From the NCBI GenBank assembly GCA_030635835.1, contig DAOVYB010000031.1, forward strand, positions 1 to 12,001: DNA of 12,001 nucleotides, in the 5' to 3' direction. The number at the start of each line of letters is the position of its first letter. Position 1 is the stretch's first letter. This stretch comes from Gammaproteobacteria bacterium (GTDB taxonomy: Bacteria; Pseudomonadota; Gammaproteobacteria; UBA6429). The position numbers and the translations under genes were made by a program. The notes under the pieces were generated by a model that was not told the origin of the DNA, did no database searches, and worked only from the letters and a program-made list of their open reading frames with translations. Shown one piece after another: positions 1 to 6,399 of the stretch.

Positions 1-1
1 T

Positions 2-28
2 CTGCGTCGGCTTGAAAGCCGACCTACA
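2..28. repeat. REP-like palindrome, copy 1
   Basis: Short imperfect palindrome with arms GTCGGCT / AGCCGAC around TGAA, flanked by CTGC and CTACA. It differs from the copy at 151-177 by one base. An opposite-facing, more diverged relative is at 51-76. The layout (conserved GTAGGTCGG edge, 7-bp stem, intergenic clustering after a gene end) is that of REP/BIME-type repeats of gammaproteobacteria. No mobility gene is present nearby. Confidence 0.7.
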
Positions 29-50
29 TAACAACTTTTAAACTTGATCT

Positions 51-76
51 TCGTAGGTCGAGCATTAGCCCGACGA
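51..76. repeat. REP-like palindrome, copy 2 (opposite orientation)
   Basis: Carries the same GTAGGTCG edge as the reverse complement of the copies at 2-28 and 151-177. Its stem is GTCGAGC / GCCCGAC around ATTA, with one mismatch. Head-to-head placement with copies 1 and 3 gives a BIME-like cluster. Confidence 0.6.
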
Positions 77-150
77 ATATATTAAATCACCAACCATCCT
101 TATCGTTAAAATTGATTGTTAATAATGACATTTGTAGTTTTATTCTACCA

Positions 151-177
151 CTGCGTCGGTTTGAAAGCCGACCTACA
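151..177. repeat. REP-like palindrome, copy 3
   Basis: Almost identical to 2-28 (one base difference, GGC to GGT in the left arm). It lies 17 bases beyond the stop codon of the DUF3106 gene, so in that transcript it would fold into a hairpin and could protect or end the 3' end of the message. No clean U-tract follows it on that strand. Confidence 0.7.
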
Positions 178-193
178 AAAAAGCATATCTAAA

Positions 194-817
194 TTATCGG
201 CGTTGAAAACGTTTATTCCTGCGCTGTCTGAATTTCTCGCGTGCAGAACGACGTTCAGCTGGAGACATTGAACGCAATTTTTGTCTTAGTTCCTGTCGTT
301 GCTGCTTGAACTGTTCACGTTCATGAGCTGGCATGTTTTTCCATTGTTCACGTCTGTCTTTCATACGCTGACGAAAAGATTCCCTTTGCTCTGCTGACAT
401 ATTTTTCCAGCGTTGCCGTAATTTTTGCCGTCTCTCTGGTGGTAAATTTTTAAACCATTGACGTTGCTGACGAATTCTTTGTTTTTCATCATCAGGTAAA
501 GTACGAAAATGTTCGTAACGTGTTTGTATTTTCTGACGTTGCTCTGGCGTCATTTTTCTCCAGCGTTGTAATCTGTTTTTAGCTTGTTCCTTTTGAGTGG
601 GTGTCATGTTTTTCCAGCGTTTTGCACCTTTAAGTATACGTTGTTTACGCTGCGCAGGTATTTCACTCCAGCGGTCTTTAAAACGCTTTAATAGTTGCTG
701 TTCATTTGCATTTAAGTTATTCCAGTTAAGCGCATATTCATCCTGAGCCTTTGCATAAAAGGACAAGCTCAGCATTAAACTCAGCAATATAAATTTTACT
801 ATCCTGTTATTACTCAT
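194..817 (-). CDS. Secreted basic DUF3106-family repeat protein
   Basis: About 207 residues. An N-terminal signal peptide (basic start, hydrophobic stretch, likely cleavage after AKA before QDEYAL) sends it to the periplasm. The mature part is built of about eight imperfect units of roughly 18 residues, each with an aromatic-K-x-[ML]-[TSP]-P-[EA]-[QER]-R core such as RWKNMTPTQKEQ or RWRKMTPEQRQK. It is extremely rich in Arg, Lys and Gln and predicted helical. This matches the DUF3106 family, whose function is unknown to me. I chose ATG at 817 because AAAGAG lies 8 bases upstream; GTG at 826 would place that motif against the start. The start overlaps the stop of the preceding small gene by 8 bases, so translation is probably coupled. 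It is the last gene of the sigma-factor operon. Confidence 0.8.
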   Translation of the reverse strand: MSNNRIVKFILLSLMLSLSFYAKAQDEYALNWNNLNANEQQLLKRFKDRWSEIPAQRKQRILKGAKRWKNMTPTQKEQAKNRLQRWRKMTPEQRQKIQTRYEHFRTLPDDEKQRIRQQRQWFKNLPPERRQKLRQRWKNMSAEQRESFRQRMKDRREQWKNMPAHEREQFKQQRQELRQKLRSMSPAERRSAREKFRQRRNKRFQRR

Positions 818-1031
818 CAGATTCACTCTTTGTCACTTTTTGACTTGTTAAATTCTCTTTTTCATTAATGACAACATCCTCATTTTTATCATCCATTTCA
901 GAATCGATGAATACATTGTCATTTTCTTCATACAGGGCAAGAAACTCAAATAGTTCCATATCATTTTCCTGATTTGCAAATAATGCAACAGGCGTTATAC
1001 ATAATAAAATAATCAACCATTTAACTGGCAT
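810..1031 (-). CDS. Small acidic secreted protein of the ECF sigma operon
   Basis: 73 residues. Residues 1-19 form a signal peptide (MPVKW, hydrophobic core, VALFA cleavage site before NQ). The mature chain of about 54 residues has 18 Asp/Glu against 4 Lys, so it is strongly acidic. Residues 25-36 (MELFEFLALYEE) resemble residues 99-110 of the upstream membrane protein. I do not recognise a named family, but a small exported acidic protein between an anti-sigma-like gene and a DUF3106 gene is, as far as I recall, a recurrent neighbour in Proteobacteria. Its start overlaps the upstream gene by 11 bases and its stop overlaps the DUF3106 start by 8, which strongly supports it being a real, translationally coupled gene. 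GGAG lies about 10 bases before the ATG. Confidence 0.75.
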   Translation of the reverse strand: MPVKWLIILLCITPVALFANQENDMELFEFLALYEENDNVFIDSEMDDKNEDVVINEKENLTSQKVTKSESDE

Positions 1032-1371
1032 ATTCTTCAGACTCCACCAGCCATTGTATAAATTCGAGATCTTCCATTAAATCCAGACTCTCATTTGCTG
1101 TTAACATTTCAATATCTGATTCCATAGCAAGTTCAGTATTACTTAATTCACTATCATTAAAATTAAACAACAGACTTAAAGAAATAACAGCGATAGCAAA
1201 CATAGCCGTCATTGCCTGAGGATAAAATATCCAGATTGAACGGGGCTTTGCTTTCTCCAATGCCGCATATCGTGCCTGTTGTAAGCGACGAGAAATTTCA
1301 GGACTTAAATCGTCAGTACTTTCATCAAGCATAGATTTAATATTTTTCTCAAATTTATCTGGTTTATTCAT
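1021..1371 (-). CDS. Putative anti-sigma factor, single-pass membrane protein (DUF3619-like)
   Basis: 116 residues with three parts. The N-terminal cytoplasmic part (1-45) contains LSPEISRRLQQARYAALEKAK, close to the L-x(2)-RL-x-x-AR-x-x-AL pattern of DUF3619 proteins found beside ECF sigma factors. One transmembrane helix spans about 46-69. The C-terminal tail (70-116) has 14 acidic and no basic residues and would face the periplasm. The ATG overlaps the sigma-factor stop (ATGAATAA-type, 8 bases), the usual coupling of sigma and anti-sigma genes. Membrane topology and operon position suggest it holds the sigma factor at the membrane. That role is inferred; no ZAS zinc motif (HxxxCxxC) is present. 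Confidence 0.7.
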   Translation of the reverse strand: MNKPDKFEKNIKSMLDESTDDLSPEISRRLQQARYAALEKAKPRSIWIFYPQAMTAMFAIAVISLSLLFNFNDSELSNTELAMESDIEMLTANESLDLMEDLEFIQWLVESEEYAS

Positions 1372-1924
1372 TTTCAGCTTCGCCTATCTGTTTTCTTAAT
1401 GCCTGCAATGCTCTTGAATAATGTGTTTTAACACTACCGGTGGTAATTCCCATCGCTTCAGCAGTTTGTTTTACATCCAGACCTTCCCATGCACGTAATA
1501 AAAATGTTTGTTGCTGACGTACCGGTAATGTTTTTAATGCATCCTCTAATTCAGTAATGGCTTTTTCACCACTAATCTTACGCACTGGATCATGAATCTT
1601 TTCATCAGCAATTGCCTGAATTGGATCTTCCTCGATACCCTCATCATCCGTACTAAACCAGTTATGAAAAATATTACGGACTTTTTGACGGCGGTACCAA
1701 TCACGAATTTTATTTTGCAATATACGATGAAATAACGGTGGCCACTCTTCCTGACTACGATTTGGGTACTTAGTTGCTAGAACTAACATCGCATCCTGAA
1801 CAATATCTAACGCATCATCGACATTTGATGTTGCTATATGTGCCATACGATATGCTCGTTTTTCAACCTGCTTTAGAAATTTTTCTAGGCTGAGTATATC
1901 CCGGTTGTAGGTATCAAGACTCAT
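1364..1924 (-). CDS. ECF-type RNA polymerase sigma-70 factor
   Basis: 186 residues from the start chosen here. Region 2 covers about 11-80: DDALDIVQDAMLVL is the region 2.1/2.2 core-binding helix and FHRILQNKIRDWYRRQK is the -10-recognition helix. A variable linker follows (FSTDDEGIEEDP). Region 4 covers about 125-180, with LPVRQQQTFLLRAWEGLDVKQTAEAMG and the helix-turn-helix ITTGSVKTHYSRALQALRK. The frame is open upstream to ATG 2038, but those 38 extra residues do not look like a sigma factor and encode a perfect hairpin, so I prefer the internal ATG at 1924, although its ribosome site is weak. It would direct transcription for the adjacent envelope genes and probably autoregulate. It is encoded directly before the putative anti-sigma gene. 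Confidence 0.85.
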   Translation of the reverse strand: MSLDTYNRDILSLEKFLKQVEKRAYRMAHIATSNVDDALDIVQDAMLVLATKYPNRSQEEWPPLFHRILQNKIRDWYRRQKVRNIFHNWFSTDDEGIEEDPIQAIADEKIHDPVRKISGEKAITELEDALKTLPVRQQQTFLLRAWEGLDVKQTAEAMGITTGSVKTHYSRALQALRKQIGEAENE

Positions 1925-1982
1925 TCGTGCTTGTTGTACCTTTATAGATTCAGTCGAGTTAATCGTTTTATGTATAACTTCA

Positions 1983-2002
1983 GCTGAAAACGAATTTTCA
2001 GC
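1983..2002 (-). promoter_or_regulatory. Perfect 8-bp hairpin with TTCG loop in the sigma-factor leader
   Basis: Arms GCTGAAAA and TTTTCAGC enclose TTCG (read on the minus strand). It lies between the stop of the hendecad-repeat gene (2057) and the preferred sigma start (1924). No U-tract follows, so it is not a normal intrinsic terminator. It could be an operator, an mRNA processing site or a stabilising 5' hairpin. Confidence 0.45.
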
Positions 2003-2056
2003 CGATATTACACAATAACATAGTTCATAGAATGACATAATGTAATCGTCACACTC

Positions 2057-2842
2057 TTAGCGTTGAACTCGACGTTGCAAACGGTCACCACGGCGATCCA
2101 TGTGACGTTCAACACGATCTCCACGACGATCCATGCGGCGTTCAATGCGCTCACCTTTTCTGTCCATGCGGCGTTCAACACGATTACCTTTACGATCTAA
2201 ACGAGCAGCTAATTTATGACGTCCATTATCAGATGCACGTTGTGCACGGCGCTCCATTCGGTTGTTAATATTTTGACCACGACGATCCATACGGTCATTG
2301 ATATGTTGTCCACGTCGATCCATTCTGTCATTAACATTTTTTCCATAACGATCTAATCGATGATTTGCCCGTTTGCCTAAGCGTTCACGTTGCTTCTCGG
2401 TAAGAGCAACTTGATTACGTCGTTCAAAACGATGTTGAATACGATCACCTTTTTTATCTAAACGGTGTTCTATCCTGTTACCTTTTCTGTCTAAGCGATG
2501 CTCAATACGGTTACCTTTATTGTCCAAACGTTGTTCAATTCGATTGCCCTTTTTATCCAGACGATTAGCTAAACGTTCATTGCCATTTTCGGCTGCTCTT
2601 GCTGCACCTTGATCCAGACGATCATTAATATTAGCACCCCGTTGATCCAAACGATCGTTAACATTTTCACCCCTTTGATCTAAACGTTGATTAATATTCT
2701 CTCCACGCTGATCAAGACGTGCATTAATACCTTCACCAACATTTGAATACACGGGTGATTCACTCACTTCATCAGCCATTACGGACATACTGGCAGCAAG
2801 TAATAAATTTAATGCGGTTATTTTAATAACTGGATGTTTCAT
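2057..2842 (-). CDS. Secreted arginine-rich hendecad-repeat protein
   Basis: 261 residues from ATG 2842, chosen because AGGAG lies 8 bases upstream and because the signal peptide (MKHPVIK, hydrophobic core, ASMSVMADE) then starts at residue 1; the frame is open 16 codons further. The mature protein is almost wholly 11-residue repeats of the form R-[LM]-D-x-[RK]-G-x-x-[IV]-x-x, expected to form a long right-handed coiled-coil-like helix. Layout: three ENIN-type repeats (42-74), a 19-residue linker with AARAAENGNERLAN, four KGNRIE-type repeats (94-137), a 24-residue spacer, then the same 3+19+4 pattern again (162-257). It is very basic. I do not know a function. It precedes the sigma-factor gene with no terminator between, so it is probably the first gene of, or a target of, that unit. 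Confidence 0.8.
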   Translation of the reverse strand: MKHPVIKITALNLLLAASMSVMADEVSESPVYSNVGEGINARLDQRGENINQRLDQRGENVNDRLDQRGANINDRLDQGAARAAENGNERLANRLDKKGNRIEQRLDNKGNRIEHRLDRKGNRIEHRLDKKGDRIQHRFERRNQVALTEKQRERLGKRANHRLDRYGKNVNDRMDRRGQHINDRMDRRGQNINNRMERRAQRASDNGRHKLAARLDRKGNRVERRMDRKGERIERRMDRRGDRVERHMDRRGDRLQRRVQR

Positions 2843-2852
2843 GGGGATAGCT

Positions 2853-2904
2853 CCTGTTTTGTGTTTTATTTGTGTCGTTATTAATAACAACGCACAAAAA
2901 CAGG
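2853..2904 (-). promoter_or_regulatory. Inverted repeat over the ribosome site of the hendecad-repeat gene
   Basis: The 5' leader contains CCTGTTTTTGTG (2904 down to 2893) and CACAAAACAGG (2863 down to 2853), complementary except for one extra base. The second arm runs into the AGGAG Shine-Dalgarno, so the folded message would mask part of it. Inside lies the perfect 12-bp palindrome GTTATTAATAAC (2877-2888), which could be a DNA operator. I could not pick a convincing promoter, so whether the whole repeat is transcribed is not certain. Confidence 0.4.
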
Positions 2905-2923
2905 ATCGGTTGACACAAATAAT

Positions 2924-2951
2924 AAAAAAAGGGGCTAAACGCCCCTTTTTT
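2924..2951 (-). terminator. Intrinsic terminator after prfC
   Basis: Stem GGGGC / GCCCC around a 5-base loop, flanked by seven A on one side and six T on the other. It is 27 bases past the prfC stop. The symmetric A and T flanks mean it could work in either direction, but only the prfC side has a gene ending there. Confidence 0.9.
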
Positions 2952-2977
2952 CAAATAAACACAAATATAACAATAGT

Positions 2978-4561
2978 TTAATGTTCTCTGGTTGCCCTAA
3001 ATTCCACATCTGGCCAACGTTCAATGGTCAAATCCAGGTTAACCCGGGTGGGCGCAAGATAAGTCAAACTCCCCCCTGCATCTAATGCCAGATTATCAGC
3101 CGCCTTTTTATTAAAATCACTTAACATCTTTTCATCGCTACATTCGACCCAGCGCGCGGTATTGACATTAACTGCCTCAAAACCACATTCAACACTGTAT
3201 TCTTCCTTTAAGCGAAATGCGACCACATCAAACTGTAAGACACCGACTGCACCGACAATCACATCATTACGGTTTAATGGACGAAAGACCTGGGTTGCAC
3301 CTTCCTCACTCAATTGATCTAAACCTTTTTGCAAGGCTTTCATTTTCAATGGATCCTTCAGGCGTACTCGACGAAATAATTCCGGTGCAAAATTAGGTAT
3401 ACCACTGAACTTTAGTGACTCACCCTGAGTAAAGGTATCACCAATTTGAATGGTACCGTGATTATGTAAACCGATGATATCCCCTGGATAAGCTTTTTCA
3501 ACATGCTCTCGATCACTTGCCATAAAGGTAATCGCATTGGCGACTTTCACATCCTTATTAATACGAACATGCTTCATTTTCATACCTTGCTCATAAGTCC
3601 CTGAACAGACTCGCATGAACGCAATACGATCACGATGGGATGGATCCATATTTGCCTGAATCTTAAAAATAAAACCGCTAAATTTTTCTTCTTCCGGTTT
3701 AACTTCACGTTCATGCGTTAAACGAGCCTGGGGCCCGGGTGCAGCAGAAACAAAATAATCCAGTAATTCTTCGATACCAAAATTATTAATAGCAGAACCA
3801 AAAAATACCGGTGTCAGTTTTCCTTCTAAAAAAGCTTGCTGATCAAACTCATAGCTTGCACCTTTAACAAGTTCAATTTCATCACGGAGTTCTTCTGCTA
3901 TAGTTTTACCTAATACTTCATCCAATTGAGGGTTATTCAGCCCCTGAATTACTTCACCTTCCTGAATTTTACCGCCATGGGTTGCACTAAACAGGTGTAC
4001 AGAATCATTATATAAATGGAAAACGCCTTTAAGACCTTTGCCCATTCCAATCGGCCAGGTAATCGGTGCACATTGAATTTTTAAAATATCTTCAACTTCA
4101 TCAAGCAACTCAATCGGATCACGACCTTCACGGTCAAGTTTATTAATGAATGTAAGAATGGGTGTATCACGCAAACGGCAAACATCCATAAGTTTTATGG
4201 TACGGTCTTCTACACCTTTAGCACAGTCAATTACCATTAAAGCGGAATTAACCGCGGTTAATGTGCGATAGGTATCTTCCGAAAAATCTTCATGTCCGGG
4301 GGTATCCAATAAGTTAACGATACATTCTTTATAGGGAAACTGCATTACCGCTGAGGTCACAGATATGCCCCGCTGTTTTTCCAGCTCCATCCAGTCAGAT
4401 GTGGCATGACGATCGGCTTTTTTACCTTTAACAGTGCCTGCAGACTGAATTGCGCGCCCGTATAACAACAGTTTTTCAGTCAACGTGGTTTTACCCGCAT
4501 CGGGATGCGAAATAATCGCAAAAGTACGACGGCGATTGGACTCTTCTAAAAATGACGGCAT
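2978..4561 (-). CDS. prfC: Peptide chain release factor 3 (RF3, GTPase)
   Basis: 527 residues, normal length for RF3. It is a translational GTPase that removes RF1/RF2 from the ribosome after peptide release, in the cytoplasm. Visible motifs: P-loop SHPDAGKTT (18-26), switch region with RGISVTS (64-70), [16 protein letters not shown] (from 86), [10 protein letters not shown] (140-149), and the EF-Tu-like and RF3 C-terminal domains ending in EFRATREH. The [17 protein letters not shown] and [15 protein letters not shown] stretches distinguish RF3 from EF-G. The start at [21 protein letters not shown] is typical. It is monocistronic: a divergent gene lies upstream and a strong terminator downstream. 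No defect is seen. Confidence 0.98.
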   Translation of the reverse strand: MPSFLEESNRRRTFAIISHPDAGKTTLTEKLLLYGRAIQSAGTVKGKKADRHATSDWMELEKQRGISVTSAVMQFPYKECIVNLLDTPGHEDFSEDTYRTLTAVNSALMVIDCAKGVEDRTIKLMDVCRLRDTPILTFINKLDREGRDPIELLDEVEDILKIQCAPITWPIGMGKGLKGVFHLYNDSVHLFSATHGGKIQEGEVIQGLNNPQLDEVLGKTIAEELRDEIELVKGASYEFDQQAFLEGKLTPVFFGSAINNFGIEELLDYFVSAAPGPQARLTHEREVKPEEEKFSGFIFKIQANMDPSHRDRIAFMRVCSGTYEQGMKMKHVRINKDVKVANAITFMASDREHVEKAYPGDIIGLHNHGTIQIGDTFTQGESLKFSGIPNFAPELFRRVRLKDPLKMKALQKGLDQLSEEGATQVFRPLNRNDVIVGAVGVLQFDVVAFRLKEEYSVECGFEAVNVNTARWVECSDEKMLSDFNKKAADNLALDAGGSLTYLAPTRVNLDLTIERWPDVEFRATREH

Positions 4562-4687
4562 GTGATTATCAGCTCTGTAAAAAAATAACTAAAATTGCTA
4601 AAACGCAATATTTTACATGAAAAGGCCGTGTAGAAAGCACTATCTTTTGCTTAAAGGTTAAAAAGTATGTCTAACCATTCTCTTTTC

Positions 4688-4716
4688 TTGACGTTGATTA
4701 CTTTATTACCTATACC
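4688..4716 (+). promoter_or_regulatory. Sigma-70-type promoter of the small plus-strand gene
   Basis: TTGACG (4688-4693), 17-base spacer, TATACC (4711-4716). The expected transcript start is about 40 bases before the ATG at 4768. It lies in the 206-base divergent region with prfC. No equally clear promoter is visible for prfC. Confidence 0.55.
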
Positions 4717-4728
4717 AATAGTTAATAC

Positions 4729-4743
4729 AGCATAAATTATGCT
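4729..4743. promoter_or_regulatory. 15-bp palindrome in the 5' region of the small gene
   Basis: AGCATAA-A-TTATGCT, a perfect 7-bp inverted repeat about one helical turn downstream of the proposed -10. Its position fits an operator that would block early transcription, but it is A/T-rich and could be chance. Confidence 0.3.
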
Positions 4744-4767
4744 CATTTAGACAGTAAAGGTAATACT

Positions 4768-4989
4768 ATGCACTCTATACAAGTTTATATTGACGAAAAA
4801 CTCGATTCAAAATCACTCGGTGAATTAAAATTACTCATGCAGGGTCTGCCACATGTCACCAATGTTGAAATAAATATCGCCCGGCCACATGACATGCTTG
4901 TCGAATATGAAGAACACTATAATATTCCAATGTTAGTAATGGACAAACTGCATCACAAAGGTTTACACCCTGATATCATTTCAGCTTAA
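4768..4989 (+). CDS. Small protein of unknown function, predicted ferredoxin-like (HMA-like) fold
   Basis: 73 residues, no signal peptide or membrane segment, so cytoplasmic. The order strand (HSIQVYID), helix (SKSLGELKLLMQGLP), strand (VTNVEINIAR), strand (DMLVEYEE), helix (IPMLVMDKLHHKG), short strand fits the beta-alpha-beta-beta-alpha-beta fold of heavy-metal-associated domains, but the metal-binding CxxC of that family is absent and there is no cysteine at all. The only possible metal ligands are its histidines (HHKGLHPD near the C-terminus). AAAGG lies 7 bases before the ATG. It stands alone between prfC and rimI on the opposite strand to all its neighbours. Function unknown. Confidence 0.75.
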   Translation: MHSIQVYIDEKLDSKSLGELKLLMQGLPHVTNVEINIARPHDMLVEYEEHYNIPMLVMDKLHHKGLHPDIISA

Positions 4990-4993
4990 CCAG

Positions 4994-5016
4994 GCATTTT
5001 TACCAAACAAAAATGC
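4994..5016. terminator. Hairpin between convergent genes, possible weak bidirectional terminator
   Basis: Perfect 8-bp stem GCATTTTT / AAAAATGC around ACCAAAC, 4 bases past the stop of the plus-strand gene and 13 bases from the rimI stop on the other strand. On the plus strand it is followed by AAGTTTTAATG, a poor U-tract. The position argues for a shared 3' hairpin. Confidence 0.45.
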
Positions 5017-5029
5017 AAGTTTTAATGTA

Positions 5030-5512
5030 TTAAGATTCAAAACTCAAATCCAGGGCAAAAATCAAAGCATCTTCACGACCCTGCTCCGCTGGATAGTAGT
5101 TATTCCTGATACCTAATTCATTAAAACCACGCTGGTGATAAAGTTGTATTGCTGATTCATTGGAAGTTCTAACTTCAAGATACATCGTATTAGCTGCATC
5201 TTCTTTTGCCAGTCGAATCATCTCATTCAACATTCTTTTACCATAGCCTTTACCCTGTTTATTTTTGGGAACAACAATAGTTAAAAGATGTGCTTCTTCA
5301 ACAGCAACAGACATAATACTATATGCAACAATTTTACCTTTATCCTGAAGTATTCTGCATAAATATCCAACATTGATGCAATCATGGAAGATTCCCCGCG
5401 TCCAGGGATAAGGATAAACTGATTCTTCAATTGCAATGACATCATCCAAATCATTTTCAATCATTGGACGAAAAACCTTTTCTGAGTTTGATGCCTGAAG
5501 TATTGCGCTCAT
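5030..5512 (-). CDS. rimI: Ribosomal protein S18 alanine N-acetyltransferase
   Basis: 160 residues, GNAT family. It transfers acetyl from acetyl-CoA to the N-terminal alanine of ribosomal protein S18. Visible: ESVYPYPWTRGIFHDC (30-45), the RimI substrate region; the acetyl-CoA pyrophosphate loop KNKQGKGYGKRM (83-94); LEVRTSNESAIQLYHQRGF (112-130) with Glu and Tyr 12 residues apart, as in the catalytic pair of known RimI; and RNNYYPAEQGREDALI (136-151), the family signature. It follows the uracil-DNA-glycosylase-like gene by 18 bases, an arrangement common in gammaproteobacteria. No separate promoter is seen, so the two are probably cotranscribed. Confidence 0.95.
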   Translation of the reverse strand: MSAILQASNSEKVFRPMIENDLDDVIAIEESVYPYPWTRGIFHDCINVGYLCRILQDKGKIVAYSIMSVAVEEAHLLTIVVPKNKQGKGYGKRMLNEMIRLAKEDAANTMYLEVRTSNESAIQLYHQRGFNELGIRNNYYPAEQGREDALIFALDLSFES

Positions 5513-5530
5513 TTATTTCTGATACCCGAG

Positions 5531-6319
5531 CTAAGTCGATGTTCCCTTCAACGATTCGATAGATTTGAGTTCTTTCATCGCTAATTGTAAATCTTCCCAT
5601 GCTTTACGTTTTTCATTTGGTGAGCATAAAAGATAATCCGGTTCAAATGAAACGACAACGGGTATATTTATACCATCTATATAATGTAACTGGCCACGTA
5701 AACGTCCCATCGTAGCTTTACTTTTTAAGAATCGTTGCGCTGTAACACTGCCCAATACTAAAATTAAATCGGGCTGCACAAGGTTTATTTGTCTTAGTAA
5801 ATATGGCTCACATGCGGCTACCTCTTCAACAGAGGGATGTTGATTATCACAAACGCGACATTTAACTAAATTTGAAATATAAACATCATTTCGCTGGTAG
5901 CCCATCGCTTTTAGCATTGCGGTTAATAACTTACCAGCATTACCTGCAAAAGGTTCACCCTGTTTCTCATCTTCTTCACTAGGTGCATCACCAATAATCA
6001 TTAATGATGCGGTTTGTTTACCCGAAGAAAATATACTTTTGTTTCGCGTTTTTGATAATTCACAACATTGACACTCAGCAACAGTCGTTCGCAGCTCCTG
6101 CCAATTAAGTGTTTCAATGTTTATTTGTTTTTTTGTTTCAGTAACCTGAGTTTCTTTTGTTTCAGTTTCAACAATAGGTAATTCAACTGGCGTTGTTACA
6201 TTTTGAACTTTTGTGGAGATAGTTTCAGTTTCAATATTACTGGCATTCGAAAGAGATGCTTCTCTTTCAACCCAAACATCAATCCCCATGGCCTTAAGGT
6301 AAGCATTATTATTCGACAT
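5531..6319 (-). CDS. Family-4-type uracil-DNA glycosylase homologue with altered active-site motifs
   Basis: 262 residues from ATG 6319 (MSNNNAYLKAMGIDVW, the typical start of this subfamily; a TTG four codons earlier is less likely). Residues about 25-70 are a Thr/Glu/Val-rich linker. The domain from 75 keeps the iron-sulfur cysteines Cys83, Cys86, Cys154 and Cys170 and the block EKQGEPFAGNAGKLL. Family-4 enzymes remove uracil from DNA using motif GE[AG]PG and a later HP[SA] motif. Here these read GDAPS (110-114) and FEPDY (225-229), so the Gly and the His are replaced. It may be inactive or changed in specificity. It is read before rimI in the same direction, 18 bases apart. Confidence 0.85.
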   Translation of the reverse strand: MSNNNAYLKAMGIDVWVEREASLSNASNIETETISTKVQNVTTPVELPIVETETKETQVTETKKQINIETLNWQELRTTVAECQCCELSKTRNKSIFSSGKQTASLMIIGDAPSEEDEKQGEPFAGNAGKLLTAMLKAMGYQRNDVYISNLVKCRVCDNQHPSVEEVAACEPYLLRQINLVQPDLILVLGSVTAQRFLKSKATMGRLRGQLHYIDGINIPVVVSFEPDYLLCSPNEKRKAWEDLQLAMKELKSIESLKGTST

Positions 6320-6346
6320 AATAATTACCAAAGAGCAAAGCCCAAC

Positions 6347-6371
6347 CTGCTGTTAGCTTAACTAACAGCAG
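6347..6371 (-). terminator. Perfect 10-bp hairpin after leuA, probable terminator
   Basis: CTGCTGTTAG / CTAACAGCAG around a 5-base loop, 28 bases past the leuA stop and before the glycosylase-like gene. On the minus strand the stem is followed by GTTGGGCTTTGCTCTTTGG, which is not a clean U-tract, so termination may be partial and some readthrough into the next two genes is possible. Confidence 0.55.
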
Positions 6372-6399
6372 ATTACGCTTTAGATTTAGTTGCAGAAAA

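Noticed and set aside
1..180. Possible CRISPR array
   Set aside because: Only three copies, in mixed orientation, with unequal spacing (about 23 and 74 bases between copies) and palindromic units of REP type; no cas gene nearby.
1925..2038. N-terminal extension of the sigma factor to ATG 2038
   Set aside because: The 38 extra residues are unlike ECF sigma factors and overlap a perfect hairpin. Homologues of this kind usually begin shortly before the region 2 helix. Not fully excluded, since both starts have weak ribosome sites.
4591..4614. Inverted repeat AAAATTGC / GCAATATTTT upstream of prfC
   Set aside because: Imperfect by one base, very A/T-rich and without a clear promoter context; too weak to list as a feature.
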